A DNA stretch of 64,000 nucleotides from JAHDHW01 sp963793295 (GCA_963793295.1 CAWBZX010000037.1:351320-415319); one strand, 5' to 3'. Positions 31,631 through 41,167 are shown, counted from the first letter of the stretch. Program-made: numbers and translations. The notes: a model not told the origin generated them from the letters alone.

Positions 31631-33499
31631 ATGAGTAAACTTAAAGTTAAAAGTGGCAAAGGAGAACTCGTTCTAAGCAAAAGCAATAATTTGGTTGGCC
31701 TCAAAACAAAAAAGGATAAAGACCTTTCCAAGGCTCAATTTGTCAAAGAAGAAGTTTATGCCAGTCTGGGGGGCTTTAATATTGTCGATCTAGAAAAAGA
31801 GGGTGAATCGATTGATGACAAATTAGACGAAGTTCGTGCTAAACGAGAAATAGAGGTTGGAACTCATGTTTATTATGCCGAAGGAAGTACCCGTCCGCTT
31901 GTTCCTACTGGTGAAATTTATATCATTTTTAATGATGAAGTAAGTGAAGAAGAGCAGCAAATGGCGCTTGATGAATATCACCTCGAAATTGTGGAGCGCC
32001 GTGATGAAAACATGGTAGTCGCTCGAGTCACTAAAAAATCACCAAATCCACTCAAAGTCGCCTCATTTTTACAAGAAACTTCGCTGGTAAAATTAGCCGA
32101 GCCGGATATCGATACCTTTGTGGACGAATACGATTTTTTAAAACCAAATGATGCATTATTGGAGCATCAGTGGCACCTTCAAAATAATGGACGGGTTGTG
32201 GATGTTAATTGGCCTTTGAAAAAAGGGGCTGATTCTAAAGTCATCGACGCGTGGACAAGAATTGGAAATACAGGCTCTAATAAAGTAGTCATCGCCATTA
32301 TTGACAACGGATTCGATCTTACTCACCCTGATCTGAAAGATAAAATTTATAAGCCATTTGATCTTTGGAGTCAATCTACAAATTTGTTACAGGGAGATAA
32401 GCGTTTTACGCATGGTACGCCATGTGCCAGTGTAGCTTTGGCGACTTCCAATGGATCCGGAATAGTTGGTGTAGCTCCTAAAGCTAAATTTATGCCTCTA
32501 AGTGGTACTTCATTTAGCCTTCGGGCAACAGAGAAAATGTTTGACTACTGTATCGATAACGGAGCTGATATCATTAGTTGCAGTTGGGGCTCTACTGATC
32601 CTGCTTTTGCGCTAAGTCCAATGAAGGAAGAAGCTATTGCAAAAGCTTCGCGTAAAGGACGGAAAGGCAAGGGGTGCGTGATTATTTATGCGGTTGGAAA
32701 CGACGATTTGGATTTTATAAGTTTTTATTCTGCTCATCCCGATGTCATTGCAGTTGCTGCCAGTACCAGCCGCGATGAGCATCCTTCTTATTCGAATCGT
32801 GGCAGAGAAGTGACCATATGTGCTCCTTCGAACGGCGACTGGCCAATTATTGCTGCCCGTGCCTGGTGGGACGAGGGGGTTAGTTTCGAAACTGGAGAAT
32901 ATCGTTTTTGGCGGGATGGGAAGTCGCGAGGTAGTAAGTACAAACATTTTGGAGGAACTTCTGCTGCCTGCCCTTTGGTTGCGGGAGTCTGCGCACTGAT
33001 GCTTTCGGTGAATCCGGATCTGACAGCAAAAGAAGTGAAAGATATTATTAGTAAAACTGCTGATAAAATTGGGCCTTCTTCTGAATATATCAACGGCCAT
33101 TCTGTAAAATACGGATATGGTCGTATCAATGCTGATAAAGCGGTTGCGGAAGCCGTTCGCCTTCGTGATGGAGCAGCAACGGTAAAGCCAGAAGTTGCTA
33201 CAACGATAGGCACGGGGCGCGGATTGTTTCAATTTAGTGTGAAAAAGCAGGAACCAGTGGGTTATGGCGTTCAGATTGGGGCCTTTGCCGAATACGGAAA
33301 TGTATTGATACAAGTAGAAAAACTGGAACGAATGTTTAAAATTCCGGTTATCGTAAACATTAATGAGTTAGACGGAAAGACCGTTTATAAAGTGGTTGTT
33401 GGAGCTTACAGTAAAATAGCGGATGCCAGAATTTTACATAAAAAAATGACTGGTGAAGGTGTAAATGGGTTTGTAAGAAATTTAAAGGATCTTCAATAG
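31631..33499 (+). CDS. Subtilisin-family (S8) serine protease with C-terminal SPOR domain
   Basis: A 622-residue protein started at the ATG at 31631 (the frame opens at 31529, but a TATATTGC -7-like element lies at 31525). An N-terminal region of about 175 residues with inhibitor-like repeats (PTGEIYIIFNDEVSEEEQQ) precedes the protease core with the triad Asp225 (AIIDNGFDLTHPDL), His261 (THGTPCASVA) and Ser444 (GGTSAACPLVAG), plus oxyanion Asn357 (AVGNDD). A SPOR-like peptidoglycan-binding domain occupies about 548-622 (YGVQIGAFAEYGN...YKVVVGAYSKIADA). No signal peptide is visible, which is odd for a SPOR protein. Confidence 0.9.
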   Translation: MSKLKVKSGKGELVLSKSNNLVGLKTKKDKDLSKAQFVKEEVYASLGGFNIVDLEKEGESIDDKLDEVRAKREIEVGTHVYYAEGSTRPLVPTGEIYIIFNDEVSEEEQQMALDEYHLEIVERRDENMVVARVTKKSPNPLKVASFLQETSLVKLAEPDIDTFVDEYDFLKPNDALLEHQWHLQNNGRVVDVNWPLKKGADSKVIDAWTRIGNTGSNKVVIAIIDNGFDLTHPDLKDKIYKPFDLWSQSTNLLQGDKRFTHGTPCASVALATSNGSGIVGVAPKAKFMPLSGTSFSLRATEKMFDYCIDNGADIISCSWGSTDPAFALSPMKEEAIAKASRKGRKGKGCVIIYAVGNDDLDFISFYSAHPDVIAVAASTSRDEHPSYSNRGREVTICAPSNGDWPIIAARAWWDEGVSFETGEYRFWRDGKSRGSKYKHFGGTSAACPLVAGVCALMLSVNPDLTAKEVKDIISKTADKIGPSSEYINGHSVKYGYGRINADKAVAEAVRLRDGAATVKPEVATTIGTGRGLFQFSVKKQEPVGYGVQIGAFAEYGNVLIQVEKLERMFKIPVIVNINELDGKTVYKVVVGAYSKIADARILHKKMTGEGVNGFVRNLKDLQ

Positions 33500-33509
33500 A
33501 GGAAAGAAT

Positions 33510-33545
33510 GCCAGAAAGTTAGAGCGTTAAGAGGTTAGGGCGATA
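33510..33545. repeat. Fragment of the GTTAGAGG interspersed repeat
   Basis: GCCAGAAAGTTAGAGCGTTA and GAGGTTAGGGCG resemble the repeat units at 11111-11252, including the leading GCCAGAA. Both copies lie just after a stop codon. Confidence 0.45.
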
Positions 33546-33584
33546 GAAAACTTTATTAATCAAAGCACCAAAAAATTAAAAAAT

Positions 33585-34295
33585 ATGACAATCAAACTTC
33601 ATTCTTCGATAAAGCTTTTTATCATTATCGCGATGTATGCAATTGGCTGTACAGGACCTGAGACAACAAACTCTCAGAACGCCACCTGGCAAAAAGATTT
33701 TAATTTGTCGGAACGTACACTTTTGCCAACCGGGCGAAACGATTATTTTATACTCGAACCAGGCTTCCAGCTTGTTTTGGAATCAGCAACTGAAAAACTA
33801 ACGATAACGGTACTCGATGAAACTAAAGAAGTTGATGGTATTACCACTCGCATTGTCGAGGAGAGGGAATGGATAAATGGCGGATTGAAAGAGGTTTCCA
33901 GAAATTACTTTGCCATTTGTGAAGAAACGAAAGATGTCTTTTACTTTGGTGAGGAAGTGGATATGTACAAAGATGGAAAAATTGACAGCCATTCCGGAGC
34001 CTGGGTCGCTGGAAAAGACGGCGCAAAAGCTGGTCTGCTCATGCCGGCGAAACCTGAACCAGGGATGAAATATTATCAGGAAATAGCCGAAGGAGTGGCC
34101 ATGGATCGCGCGGAGGTCATAAAACTCGATGAAGCCATTGATACTCCGGCAAGTTCGTTTTCTAATTGTTTATTAACAAAAGAAAGTACTGCAATCAATC
34201 CTTTTGAAAGGGAATTTAAAACCTACGCTCCTGGAATTGGTCTTGTTCAGGATGAGAAATTACTATTAACCAAGCATGGATTTATAGACAAATAA
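33585..34295 (+). CDS. Hypothetical lipoprotein
   Basis: A 236-residue protein with a lipoprotein signal (YAIGC, Cys22). The mature part is beta-rich: FILEPGFQLVLESATEKLTITVLDETKEVDG, ITTRIVEEREWINGGLKEVSRNYFAICEETKDVFYFGEEVDMYKDGKI, then SHSGAWVAGKDGAKAGLLMPAKPEPGMKYYQE. I have seen this arrangement in unnamed exported proteins of several phyla; no function is known to me. It is monocistronic by spacing. Confidence 0.8.
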   Translation: MTIKLHSSIKLFIIIAMYAIGCTGPETTNSQNATWQKDFNLSERTLLPTGRNDYFILEPGFQLVLESATEKLTITVLDETKEVDGITTRIVEEREWINGGLKEVSRNYFAICEETKDVFYFGEEVDMYKDGKIDSHSGAWVAGKDGAKAGLLMPAKPEPGMKYYQEIAEGVAMDRAEVIKLDEAIDTPASSFSNCLLTKESTAINPFEREFKTYAPGIGLVQDEKLLLTKHGFIDK

Positions 34296-34593
34296 TATAA
34301 TCTGTAAGTAAGAATGATCCGGTTGTTCTTTTTATTTATGGTGATATTTTCCGAATTAATAGGTTCAAATAGTCAAATTGAATTCTTCCATTTGGTTTAG
34401 TATGGATTTGTATATCTCTATCGGAACTTCCCCTGATAATAATAAGCTCTATTGATATTTGTCCTTGAAACTCTCAGATTAATTAGTTACTTGTTTGAAA
34501 AAAATTAATGATAAATAACTCATTTAAGGATAACCCATTCGAGCATAAAACGAACCTCACTGAAGATCAATCCTGTGAACCGGGTGAAGTAAA
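34296..34593. other. Upstream region of the Crp/Fnr gene with a probable out-of-frame N-terminus
   Basis: A frame starting at 34508 encodes SCEPGEVNCMNCRLKRDIRCL, which looks like the cysteine-containing N-terminus that precedes the cNMP domain in Bacteroidota Crp/Fnr proteins. It is in a different frame from the rest of the gene and ends at 34708. Otherwise AT-rich non-coding sequence. Confidence 0.45.
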
Positions 34594-35223
34594 TTGCATG
34601 AACTGTCGTTTGAAACGAGATATACGATGTCTTTCAAAACCGGAGAAATTATTTGCAAAACCGGTAGCAGGCCACTGGGACTCATTTGTTTATCATCCGG
34701 AAAAGTGAAAATCACCCGGTGGGGACATGATGGCAACGAGCAGATTGTCGCACTAAAAAAGCCTGTTGATTTTATTGGACTGAGATCAGTGATGCTGGAT
34801 TGCCAAAGTCCGATTTCAGCGATCGCTCTGGAGGATTCTACTGCCTGTATTATTGATAAAAATGATTTATATAAAGTGTTGCAAAACAACAACAGGCTGG
34901 CTTTCAAATTCATTCGCTATTTTGCCAATGAATTAAAAAAAGCAGAGAACCGCTTGGTTTGCCTTACCCAAAAACATATGCGTGCTCGACTCGCTGACGC
35001 TCTTTTGCATCTCCTGGACATTTATGGCACACAGCACGATCATGCGACTATTGACGTCTCTTTAAAAAGGACCGAACTGGCAGCTCTAGCCAATATGTCT
35101 ACTGCCAATGCCATTCGTTTCCTTTCCACTTTTTCCAAAGAGCGTTTGATTGAAATTGACCACCGAAAGGTTAAAATCCTCAACCTGAAAGCTTTGAAAG
35201 ATATCAGTGTATTGGGTTGGTAA
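34594..35223 (+). CDS. Crp/Fnr-family transcriptional regulator, N-terminus possibly frameshifted
   Basis: A 209-residue protein: cNMP-binding-like beta roll (about 12-110, FKTGEIICKTG, SGKVKITRWGHDGNEQIV) and a Crp-type winged helix (about 135-205, LKRTELAALANMSTANAIRFLSTFSKERLIEI). The pocket segment (VDFIGLRSVMLDCQSPISAIA) lacks the Glu and Arg that bind cAMP. The first strand of the domain begins almost at the start codon, and a Crp-like Cys-rich leader is found upstream in another frame, so one indel or a small deletion near 34600-34640 probably removed the native N-terminus. The protein could still fold from MSFKTGE (34627). Confidence 0.8.
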   Translation: MHELSFETRYTMSFKTGEIICKTGSRPLGLICLSSGKVKITRWGHDGNEQIVALKKPVDFIGLRSVMLDCQSPISAIALEDSTACIIDKNDLYKVLQNNNRLAFKFIRYFANELKKAENRLVCLTQKHMRARLADALLHLLDIYGTQHDHATIDVSLKRTELAALANMSTANAIRFLSTFSKERLIEIDHRKVKILNLKALKDISVLGW

Positions 35224-35506
35224 ATAAGCAGATGATCAGATTAAATCACCTATTAACTTATACCCATCTTATAGGCTGGCTCTTCGGAACTCAGCAAAAA
35301 CAAGGCGTTTTAGGAGGTAAGGATTAGGCTACTCCAAAAGGTGTTATACAACATATTCTACTATGTTTTATAGTATTATAGGAAGCGTTGATTCTTTTTA
35401 TTTTACTCTCGAATCAAAAGAGGTTTTAGAGCAATTTCCGTCAACTTTGACGCTTAATGATCTAAAAAATAAAATCCTCTATTTAGTAACTTTAAAATCT
35501 TAAAAG

Positions 35507-36361
35507 ATGAAAACAAAAAAGATTCATTTTAATGGAAAAGCTGAAGAGTTAGTTAACTTTTTGACTCAGCAATTCCCGGAAAAATATCTTGCCGCATTTA
35601 AAATCTTGTTGGATTTAAAATATCCCATTTCCGATAGCCAGATTTTTTATGACCAAATAGAAAAAATTAAAGAAGATGAATTGGTCAAAGATCTGTTGTT
35701 AAGCAGTTTTACTCCAGGTGATTTTGGATTGGAATCCGCCTTTAATGCTTTGGAAAAATTCCAGTTTAATGTAAGAATGAATAATATTCCTTCTCCTGCA
35801 TACGGAGACTTCAATTATCCATTTGAATACAATTATGGTAAAGTGCAGGCTCCAGGGTATTCCAAGTTCAATTATTATAAAGAATACCAAACCGGAATTC
35901 CATTTCAGAGCAATGTATTTCCAACAAAACAATATAATCCATTGAGACAACCAACTTATTTTTGGCCTGAGTGGAATATGCAAAGAGATTTCCCCCAATC
36001 ATACATGGGTATAGACTTTGAATTTGGTAAAGACATTTTTGGTGAAGTAGCAGCTAGCTTATTTACAGAGTTAATAAGCAGGGGTGTAAAGGAAGATTTT
36101 GCCTATAACTTCGCCCGTGAAAAGGAAATAGCATGCCGTAGTTTTCTTCCTACCTTTGATGTGGAATTTAACAAAAGAGCAAAATTTATTTTTGCAAACC
36201 ATTTTATTCTGCTAGGAAAAGATGTCAAACAAAGTTATTTGGCAGCACAGTTTTTCCTGACCAAACCTTATACCGGCTACACAAAAACAGAACCCACTAC
36301 TCACTATTTCGACAAATTTTCTCCTCAGATGAAAAAAGAATTTGTTGAACCAGTTATGTAA
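35507..36361 (+). CDS. Hypothetical protein rich in aromatic residues
   Basis: A 284-residue cytoplasmic protein. The N-terminal 75 residues are helical (EELVNFLTQQFPEKYLAAFKILLDLKYP). The centre (about 95-175) is low-complexity Tyr/Phe/Pro/Asn-rich (YGDFNYPFEYNYGKVQAPGY and similar), and the C-terminal part is helical again (EVAASLFTELISRGVKEDFAYNFAREKEIACRSFLP). I recognise no family. It is preceded by a 280-base gap with nothing identifiable and closed by a strong terminator. Confidence 0.75.
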   Translation: MKTKKIHFNGKAEELVNFLTQQFPEKYLAAFKILLDLKYPISDSQIFYDQIEKIKEDELVKDLLLSSFTPGDFGLESAFNALEKFQFNVRMNNIPSPAYGDFNYPFEYNYGKVQAPGYSKFNYYKEYQTGIPFQSNVFPTKQYNPLRQPTYFWPEWNMQRDFPQSYMGIDFEFGKDIFGEVAASLFTELISRGVKEDFAYNFAREKEIACRSFLPTFDVEFNKRAKFIFANHFILLGKDVKQSYLAAQFFLTKPYTGYTKTEPTTHYFDKFSPQMKKEFVEPVM

Positions 36362-36407
36362 ACGGCTGTTTTTTGCCTTGCTAAGAGGCGGCTCGGAGAG
36401 GTGCTAA

Positions 36408-36447
36408 AAAAGGCCCTTTAGTGATTGAAAGCGCTAAAGGGCCTTTT
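36408..36447. terminator. Intrinsic terminator (convergent genes)
   Basis: AAAAGGCCCTTTAG (36408-36421) and CTAAAGGGCCTTTT (36434-36447) form a perfect 14-bp stem with a 12-base loop. The A-run on the left and the T-run on the right make it usable from both strands, for the gene ending at 36361 and the rhomboid gene ending at 36577. Confidence 0.85.
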
Positions 36448-36576
36448 GCAGGGTACAAATGAAATAGGGCGAGTAGACGCCTCTTTGGCAGAAAATAAAA
36501 ACCACGGTTTCTTTTTATTCATTATCAGATATGCTCCGTTTTAGCATGTTCAAAATATCAGGCTTAGTTCCGTCGA

Positions 36577-37293
36577 TTACAAATCAAAAGTAGAATCTGA
36601 ATACCAACCATCATTATTGCCTTCTGCTTCACGACGGCGCTCGTCTTTGGTTTTTTCAAAAATGTCTCTAGGTAAAAAATAGGACCTGTTTTCTAAATCA
36701 GCTTCTTCTTCCTGAAAGAAGTCTTCTTCGTCGGATTCTATTTCTTCTTTATAATAATAGGCAGTAAAAATTCCAGCCATAGCTCCGAAAAGGTGGCTTT
36801 CCCAGGAGATACCATCTTCCATAGGAAAAACTCCCGCCAACATCCCACTGTACAATAGAAAAACAATAAGTGCCAGCACTATAGACCTTACATTTCGCCT
36901 GAAAAAACCATTACCCATGACGAAAGTTACCATTCCAAATACAACGCCGCTCAAACCTATATGATACGTTTGACGAGCAAGTAGCCAAACAGCGATTCCT
37001 GTGATGAAGTAGATCATGAAAAAACTTGAAATGGCTACCCTTCGATAGAAAAATATCATCATCGTACCTAATACTAAAAAAGGAATGCTATTGTTAGTTA
37101 AATGAGAAAAATCACTATGGATAAGTGGAGCAGCAAGGATTCCTTTTATACCAAACCATTCTCGAGGAAAAACACCTAAATAACCAAAATTCAGGTTGAA
37201 AATGAATTGTAAAATATGAGTCAGCCAGATTACACCTAAAAAAGCAAGGGGTAATTTCATGTTTTCAAAAAGCTGATTCTTTTCTTCTTTCAT
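36577..37293 (-). CDS. Rhomboid-family intramembrane serine protease
   Basis: A 238-residue protein with six hydrophobic segments. The catalytic dyad is visible as Ser115 (YHIGLSGVVFG, the GxSG motif) and His167 (SWESHLFGAMAG). HSDFSHLTNNS (59-69) is the conserved loop after the first helix. The C-terminal tail (about 183-238) is cytoplasmic and highly charged (EEIESDEEDFFQEEEADLE), unusual for a minimal bacterial rhomboid but common in this phylum. It cleaves membrane proteins; substrates are unknown. Confidence 0.92.
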   Translation of the reverse strand: MKEEKNQLFENMKLPLAFLGVIWLTHILQFIFNLNFGYLGVFPREWFGIKGILAAPLIHSDFSHLTNNSIPFLVLGTMMIFFYRRVAISSFFMIYFITGIAVWLLARQTYHIGLSGVVFGMVTFVMGNGFFRRNVRSIVLALIVFLLYSGMLAGVFPMEDGISWESHLFGAMAGIFTAYYYKEEIESDEEDFFQEEEADLENRSYFLPRDIFEKTKDERRREAEGNNDGWYSDSTFDL

Positions 37294-37416
37294 TGAGATT
37301 TGATAACTAATTATAACTCAATAACAAATTGCTGCTAAGCAAGTTTAATGATTAGACAAAAGTATTTCAATTCACTTATTTATTGTAGTTGGTTTTTTGA
37401 ATCTGACACCTACTTT

Positions 37417-38385
37417 TTAAGCCAGCATATCTACCATTTCCATTAAAACAGGATTTATTTTTTCGTGGTGTTTGATAGCTTTTTCGAAAGGCGTTAAAAC
37501 GATATCGTTGTGAACCTGGCCGACCATTACGTTTGACTTACCTTCAAGCAAGGCAATGACTGCTTCCATTCCCATGCGGCTTGCTCTTACTCTCTCCATA
37601 CATGTGGGACGGCCGCCACGCTGGACATGCCCAAGAATGGTTACTTTCGTCTCAAAGTAAGGGAAGCTTTTTTTGATTTCTTCTGCAATTTTGAAAGCAC
37701 CTCCCGATTCATCGCCTTCAGCTACGATAATAATATTTGCCCGTTTTTTTCTTTCCTCATTGACTTGCAAAGTACGGATCAGTGATTGGGTATCTGTTTT
37801 ACTTTCCGGAATAAGCAGTGCTTCTGCACCGGTTGCAATGGCTGCCCTTAAAGCAATAAATCCGACATCGCGTCCCATCACTTCAATAAAAAATAATCGA
37901 TTGTGTGCATTAGCAGTATCTTTGATATTGTCAATAGCAGCCATTGCCGTGTTGATCGCGGTATCGTATCCGATGGTGAAATCCGTTCCAAACAAGTCAT
38001 TGTCAATAGTGCCTGGCGTTCCGACAAAAGGAATGTTATGTTCTTTTGAAAAAATATTTGCGCCAGTAAATGTCCCATCCCCGCCAATGGCTACAACACC
38101 TTGAATCCCTGCTTTATTGAGTTGGTTGAAAGCCCTTTGCCGTCCTTCTTTCGACAGGAACTCTTCGCAACGAGCAGATTGTAGTATTGTACCTCCCTGA
38201 TGAATAATTCCAGCTACTGAGCTATTATCCATTGTAACAAAATCTCCTTCAATCATCCCTTGATACCCTCTCCTAATACCGATTACCTCAAGCCCTTTCT
38301 TCAGTCCTGTTCGCACAACAGCGCGGATGCATGCATTCATGCCTGGAGCATCTCCACCTGATGTAAAAACTGCAATTTTTTTCAT
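37417..38385 (-). CDS. pfkA: ATP-dependent 6-phosphofructokinase
   Basis: A 322-residue enzyme of the classical bacterial length. It phosphorylates fructose 6-phosphate in glycolysis. Motifs: TSGGDAPGMN (8-17), GGDGT (101-105, with Gly rather than the Asp of PPi-dependent enzymes), the catalytic Asp128 in GTIDND, and RGGRPTCMERVRASRMG, as in E. coli PfkA. There is no gene pair; it stands alone. Confidence 0.97.
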   Translation of the reverse strand: MKKIAVFTSGGDAPGMNACIRAVVRTGLKKGLEVIGIRRGYQGMIEGDFVTMDNSSVAGIIHQGGTILQSARCEEFLSKEGRQRAFNQLNKAGIQGVVAIGGDGTFTGANIFSKEHNIPFVGTPGTIDNDLFGTDFTIGYDTAINTAMAAIDNIKDTANAHNRLFFIEVMGRDVGFIALRAAIATGAEALLIPESKTDTQSLIRTLQVNEERKKRANIIIVAEGDESGGAFKIAEEIKKSFPYFETKVTILGHVQRGGRPTCMERVRASRMGMEAVIALLEGKSNVMVGQVHNDIVLTPFEKAIKHHEKINPVLMEMVDMLA

Positions 38386-38526
38386 GAAATTTTTAATTTT
38401 TTAAAGTCTTTTGACAGGAGTTAGCATTTAGATAGTTAAATAGTAGGAAGTCAGGTAAGACAATGTTACGGATTCTTTGTTATCCAATTTTAATCCATAA
38501 CTTCTAGTTTTCGCCCTAACTTTCAT
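38386..38526. repeat. Intergenic region with degenerate GTTAG repeat units
   Basis: AGGAGTTAGCATTTAGATAG and, inverted, CCCTAACTTTCATCTAATTG resemble the repeat family at 11111-11252. The region separates two genes of the same strand and may form an imperfect hairpin. Confidence 0.35.
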
Positions 38527-39234
38527 CTAATTGTACCTGCGTCTAATCAATTTAATAAGATTGATGGCTTTTTTCTTTTTTCCTTTTTCAGTCCAATCAT
38601 ATTGACCGGCGATATTTTCCGAAAGGTAGGCTTTGGCCTGCTCAAAGCTATTAAATGTATTTAGCGTTTTCAGGGCTGTGTCGAAGGCTTTGCCATCCCC
38701 ACCAAAAAGCTCGTTGATCGTAAATATTTTTTCATTCAGCCCCATGGCTTTTGTCAAATCTTTGATGGGCAATTCACCGAGTTTTTCTGACAGCTCCTTG
38801 GCTTGTTTTTGATCAAAAAGCTCGTTGAAGTCTTCTTTTGAAAGGCTGGGTGAAGCATTGGATGCTCCAGGGTTTTGGGTAGGAGCTGGAGTTGGCTTTG
38901 ACTCAGGAGTCGGTTGTTCCATTTTAACTTCTTTTGGTTCTGGTTCGGGAGGCGGAGTCGACTTTGGTTCCTGTTTGATGACCTTTGGTTCAGGGGGTGA
39001 CTCTACCTTCGGTTCTGGTTTTGATTCCTGTTTTGGTATATGGACGATTGAAGGAAGTTCCGTTTTTGATTTCTTTTTTGTCTTTCCCCTAGAAGAAAAG
39101 GCATCTTGCAATTGACGAATATAACTCAACATCAGATCTTGTTCGAATTCGTCAATATTACTAGGATCAAGCGTCATGCTTTTATACAGACGGTTGATCT
39201 TTTCAAGAATTATATTGGCTTGTTTGATATTCAT
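38527..39234 (-). CDS. Hypothetical protein with proline/glutamate-rich linker
   Basis: A 235-residue cytoplasmic protein. An N-terminal helical domain (1-50, ANIILEKINRLYKSMTLDPSN) is joined by a low-complexity linker (50-130, repeats of KPEPK and PPEP) to a C-terminal helical domain (about 133-235, LPIKDLTKAMGLNEKIFTINELFGGDGKAFDTALKTLN). The last part matches a conserved unnamed Bacteroidota domain. Its function is unknown; the layout suggests a scaffold or adaptor. Confidence 0.8.
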   Translation of the reverse strand: MNIKQANIILEKINRLYKSMTLDPSNIDEFEQDLMLSYIRQLQDAFSSRGKTKKKSKTELPSIVHIPKQESKPEPKVESPPEPKVIKQEPKSTPPPEPEPKEVKMEQPTPESKPTPAPTQNPGASNASPSLSKEDFNELFDQKQAKELSEKLGELPIKDLTKAMGLNEKIFTINELFGGDGKAFDTALKTLNTFNSFEQAKAYLSENIAGQYDWTEKGKKKKAINLIKLIRRRYN

Positions 39235-39399
39235 AAAAAAGGACGTTTTCAGATCTTATTAAAATTGAATATAAAAATGAACGTTTCAATTTGAAAACTC
39301 TATCTTAGCGATTGATACTTTTTGAAAGATTTTTCAGTCGAAACGAGTAAGTTTACAAAAATACTTTCTTAAATACAATTATATAAATTTTCAGACAAG

Positions 39400-40014
39400 A
39401 TGTTTCTTGAACCACATTTTAAAGGTCAGCGCAGCGGATGGATCGAAGTTATTTGCGGCTCCATGTTTTCAGGAAAAACAGAAGAACTAATCCGACGTCT
39501 GAAACGTGCAAAAATTGCTAACCAAAAGGTCGATATTTTTAAACCCAAAATTGACACTCGCTACGATAATGAAAACGTCGTTTCGCACGATGCCAATGCA
39601 ATTCTTTCTATTCCTGTCGAAAATTCCTTAAAGATTTTGGAACTGTCCGAGGTAGTCGGTGTAGTTGGAATTGATGAAGCCCAGTTTTTTGATATGAACC
39701 TGCCTGATGTTTGTCAACAATTGGCGCTAAGAGGTACTCGCGTTATCGTCGCCGGATTGGATATGGATTACAGAGGAATCCCTTTCGGGCCAATGCCAAA
39801 CCTTCTTGCCGTAGCAGAATACATCACCAAAGTGCATGCGATCTGTCAACACTGTGGCAATCTGGCAACTCATTCTTACCGCCTTTCAAACGACGATGCA
39901 ACCGTAGTTATTGGTGAAAAGGAGCGTTATGAAGCTCGTTGTCGAACTTGCTACCATATGGGTAATATCCTAAACCTTCAGGTGAGGAATAATGCCAAGT
40001 CTGAAAAAGAATAG
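39400..40014 (+). CDS. tdk: Thymidine kinase (type II)
   Basis: A 204-residue salvage enzyme phosphorylating thymidine. P-loop GSMFSGKT (20-27), catalytic base Glu93 (GIDEAQFF), a lasso loop with HSYRLSND, and the structural zinc site Cys149, Cys152, Cys181, Cys184 (CQHC, CRTC) are all present. The length is normal for the family. The gene at 40082 follows on the same strand after 67 bases. Confidence 0.97.
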   Translation: MFLEPHFKGQRSGWIEVICGSMFSGKTEELIRRLKRAKIANQKVDIFKPKIDTRYDNENVVSHDANAILSIPVENSLKILELSEVVGVVGIDEAQFFDMNLPDVCQQLALRGTRVIVAGLDMDYRGIPFGPMPNLLAVAEYITKVHAICQHCGNLATHSYRLSNDDATVVIGEKERYEARCRTCYHMGNILNLQVRNNAKSEKE

Positions 40015-40081
40015 CACCAGTGCAGATCATTTCTTTTCGTGAGATTATACAACGTTGATTTTAAAGAAACGGATAACCAAT

Positions 40082-41167
40082 ATGGACTTAAACGATATCT
40101 TAGCTATCCGGCTTTTCAACCAGCAAATTACTGGAAATCGTTTCCAGACAGCGAAAGATATCGTCAGTTGGATGGGTGCTATGCAAGCGCAGGATTTTCC
40201 AATGGCAAAATGGGCAATTGGCCTCCGATTACCTGATGCTACTGACCAGGCAATTGAGACAGCTTTTAATAAAGGGGAAATTATCCGGATACATTTGCTC
40301 AGGCCAACATGGCATTTCGTTTCGGCAGACGATATCTTCTGGATGTTAGAATTAACAGCACCAAGGATTAAAGCTTCTTTAAAATCGAGACAAATGCAAT
40401 TAGGCTTGACTGATACCATACTTTCAAAAAGCAACAATATTATTGAAAAAGCGCTTGCCAATGGAAATTTTCTAACCCGAAACGAATTAAAAACTAAATT
40501 TGAAAGCATGAAAATTGCCACAGATGGTAACAGATTGTCGCATTTAATGATGCATGCGGAAATGGAAGGATTAGTATGCAGCGGACCAATAAAAGGTAAG
40601 CAACAAACTTATGCCTTGTTGGAAGAACGGGTTCCAAAAAAGGAAACATTCATCAAAGAAGAAGCATTGGCCAAACTAGCACAAAGATATTTTACAAGCC
40701 ATAGCCCGGCTACCTTTCGGGATTTTGTTTGGTGGTCAGGACTAACTGTTGCCGATGCAAGACATGCCTTGGAATTGGTGAAAGATGAGTTAGTTTCCGA
40801 TAAGATTGAGGATCAGATTTATTGGTTGAACTCCTCCTTTTCTCTTCCCCAAAAGAATTTGGATTCGATTCATTTACTGCCGGCTTTCGATGAATATCTT
40901 ATCAGTTACAAAGACAGGAGCGCAATGTTACATTTCGAAGATCATAAAAGCAAAGTTTCTTTTTACGGTGTATTCCGTCCGATAATCGTCGTAAATGGAG
41001 TAGTGACAGGAATATGGAAAAGAACAATAAAAAAGGACAAAGTGGTGGTAGAAACATCATTTTTCCAGGAAACTCAAAATAATCAAATAGATCTGGTTGA
41101 GAAAGCTGTCAAAGCATTTGGGAATTTTTTGGAAAAGGAAACAACAATCAATCACGACACGATCTGA
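40082..41167 (+). CDS. Winged-helix DNA-binding protein of the AlkZ (HTH_42) family
   Basis: A 361-residue protein (the frame opens at 40055; MDLNDILAIRLFNQQI is the family start). It consists of tandem winged helices as in the DNA glycosylase AlkZ. The QAQ in GAMQAQDFPMAKWA corresponds to the catalytic QxQ of AlkZ, which unhooks azinomycin cross-links, so glycosylase activity is plausible. LLPAFDEYLISYKDRS and YGVFRPIIVVNGVVTGIWKR are the conserved C-terminal blocks. It is followed by a DinB/VOC gene pair that looks resistance-related. Confidence 0.85.
   Translation: MDLNDILAIRLFNQQITGNRFQTAKDIVSWMGAMQAQDFPMAKWAIGLRLPDATDQAIETAFNKGEIIRIHLLRPTWHFVSADDIFWMLELTAPRIKASLKSRQMQLGLTDTILSKSNNIIEKALANGNFLTRNELKTKFESMKIATDGNRLSHLMMHAEMEGLVCSGPIKGKQQTYALLEERVPKKETFIKEEALAKLAQRYFTSHSPATFRDFVWWSGLTVADARHALELVKDELVSDKIEDQIYWLNSSFSLPQKNLDSIHLLPAFDEYLISYKDRSAMLHFEDHKSKVSFYGVFRPIIVVNGVVTGIWKRTIKKDKVVVETSFFQETQNNQIDLVEKAVKAFGNFLEKETTINHDTI

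Noticed and set aside
32612..33313. Long antisense frames (233 and 141 codons) inside the subtilase gene
   Set aside because: The plus strand encodes an intact catalytic triad; the antisense products have no domain-like features.
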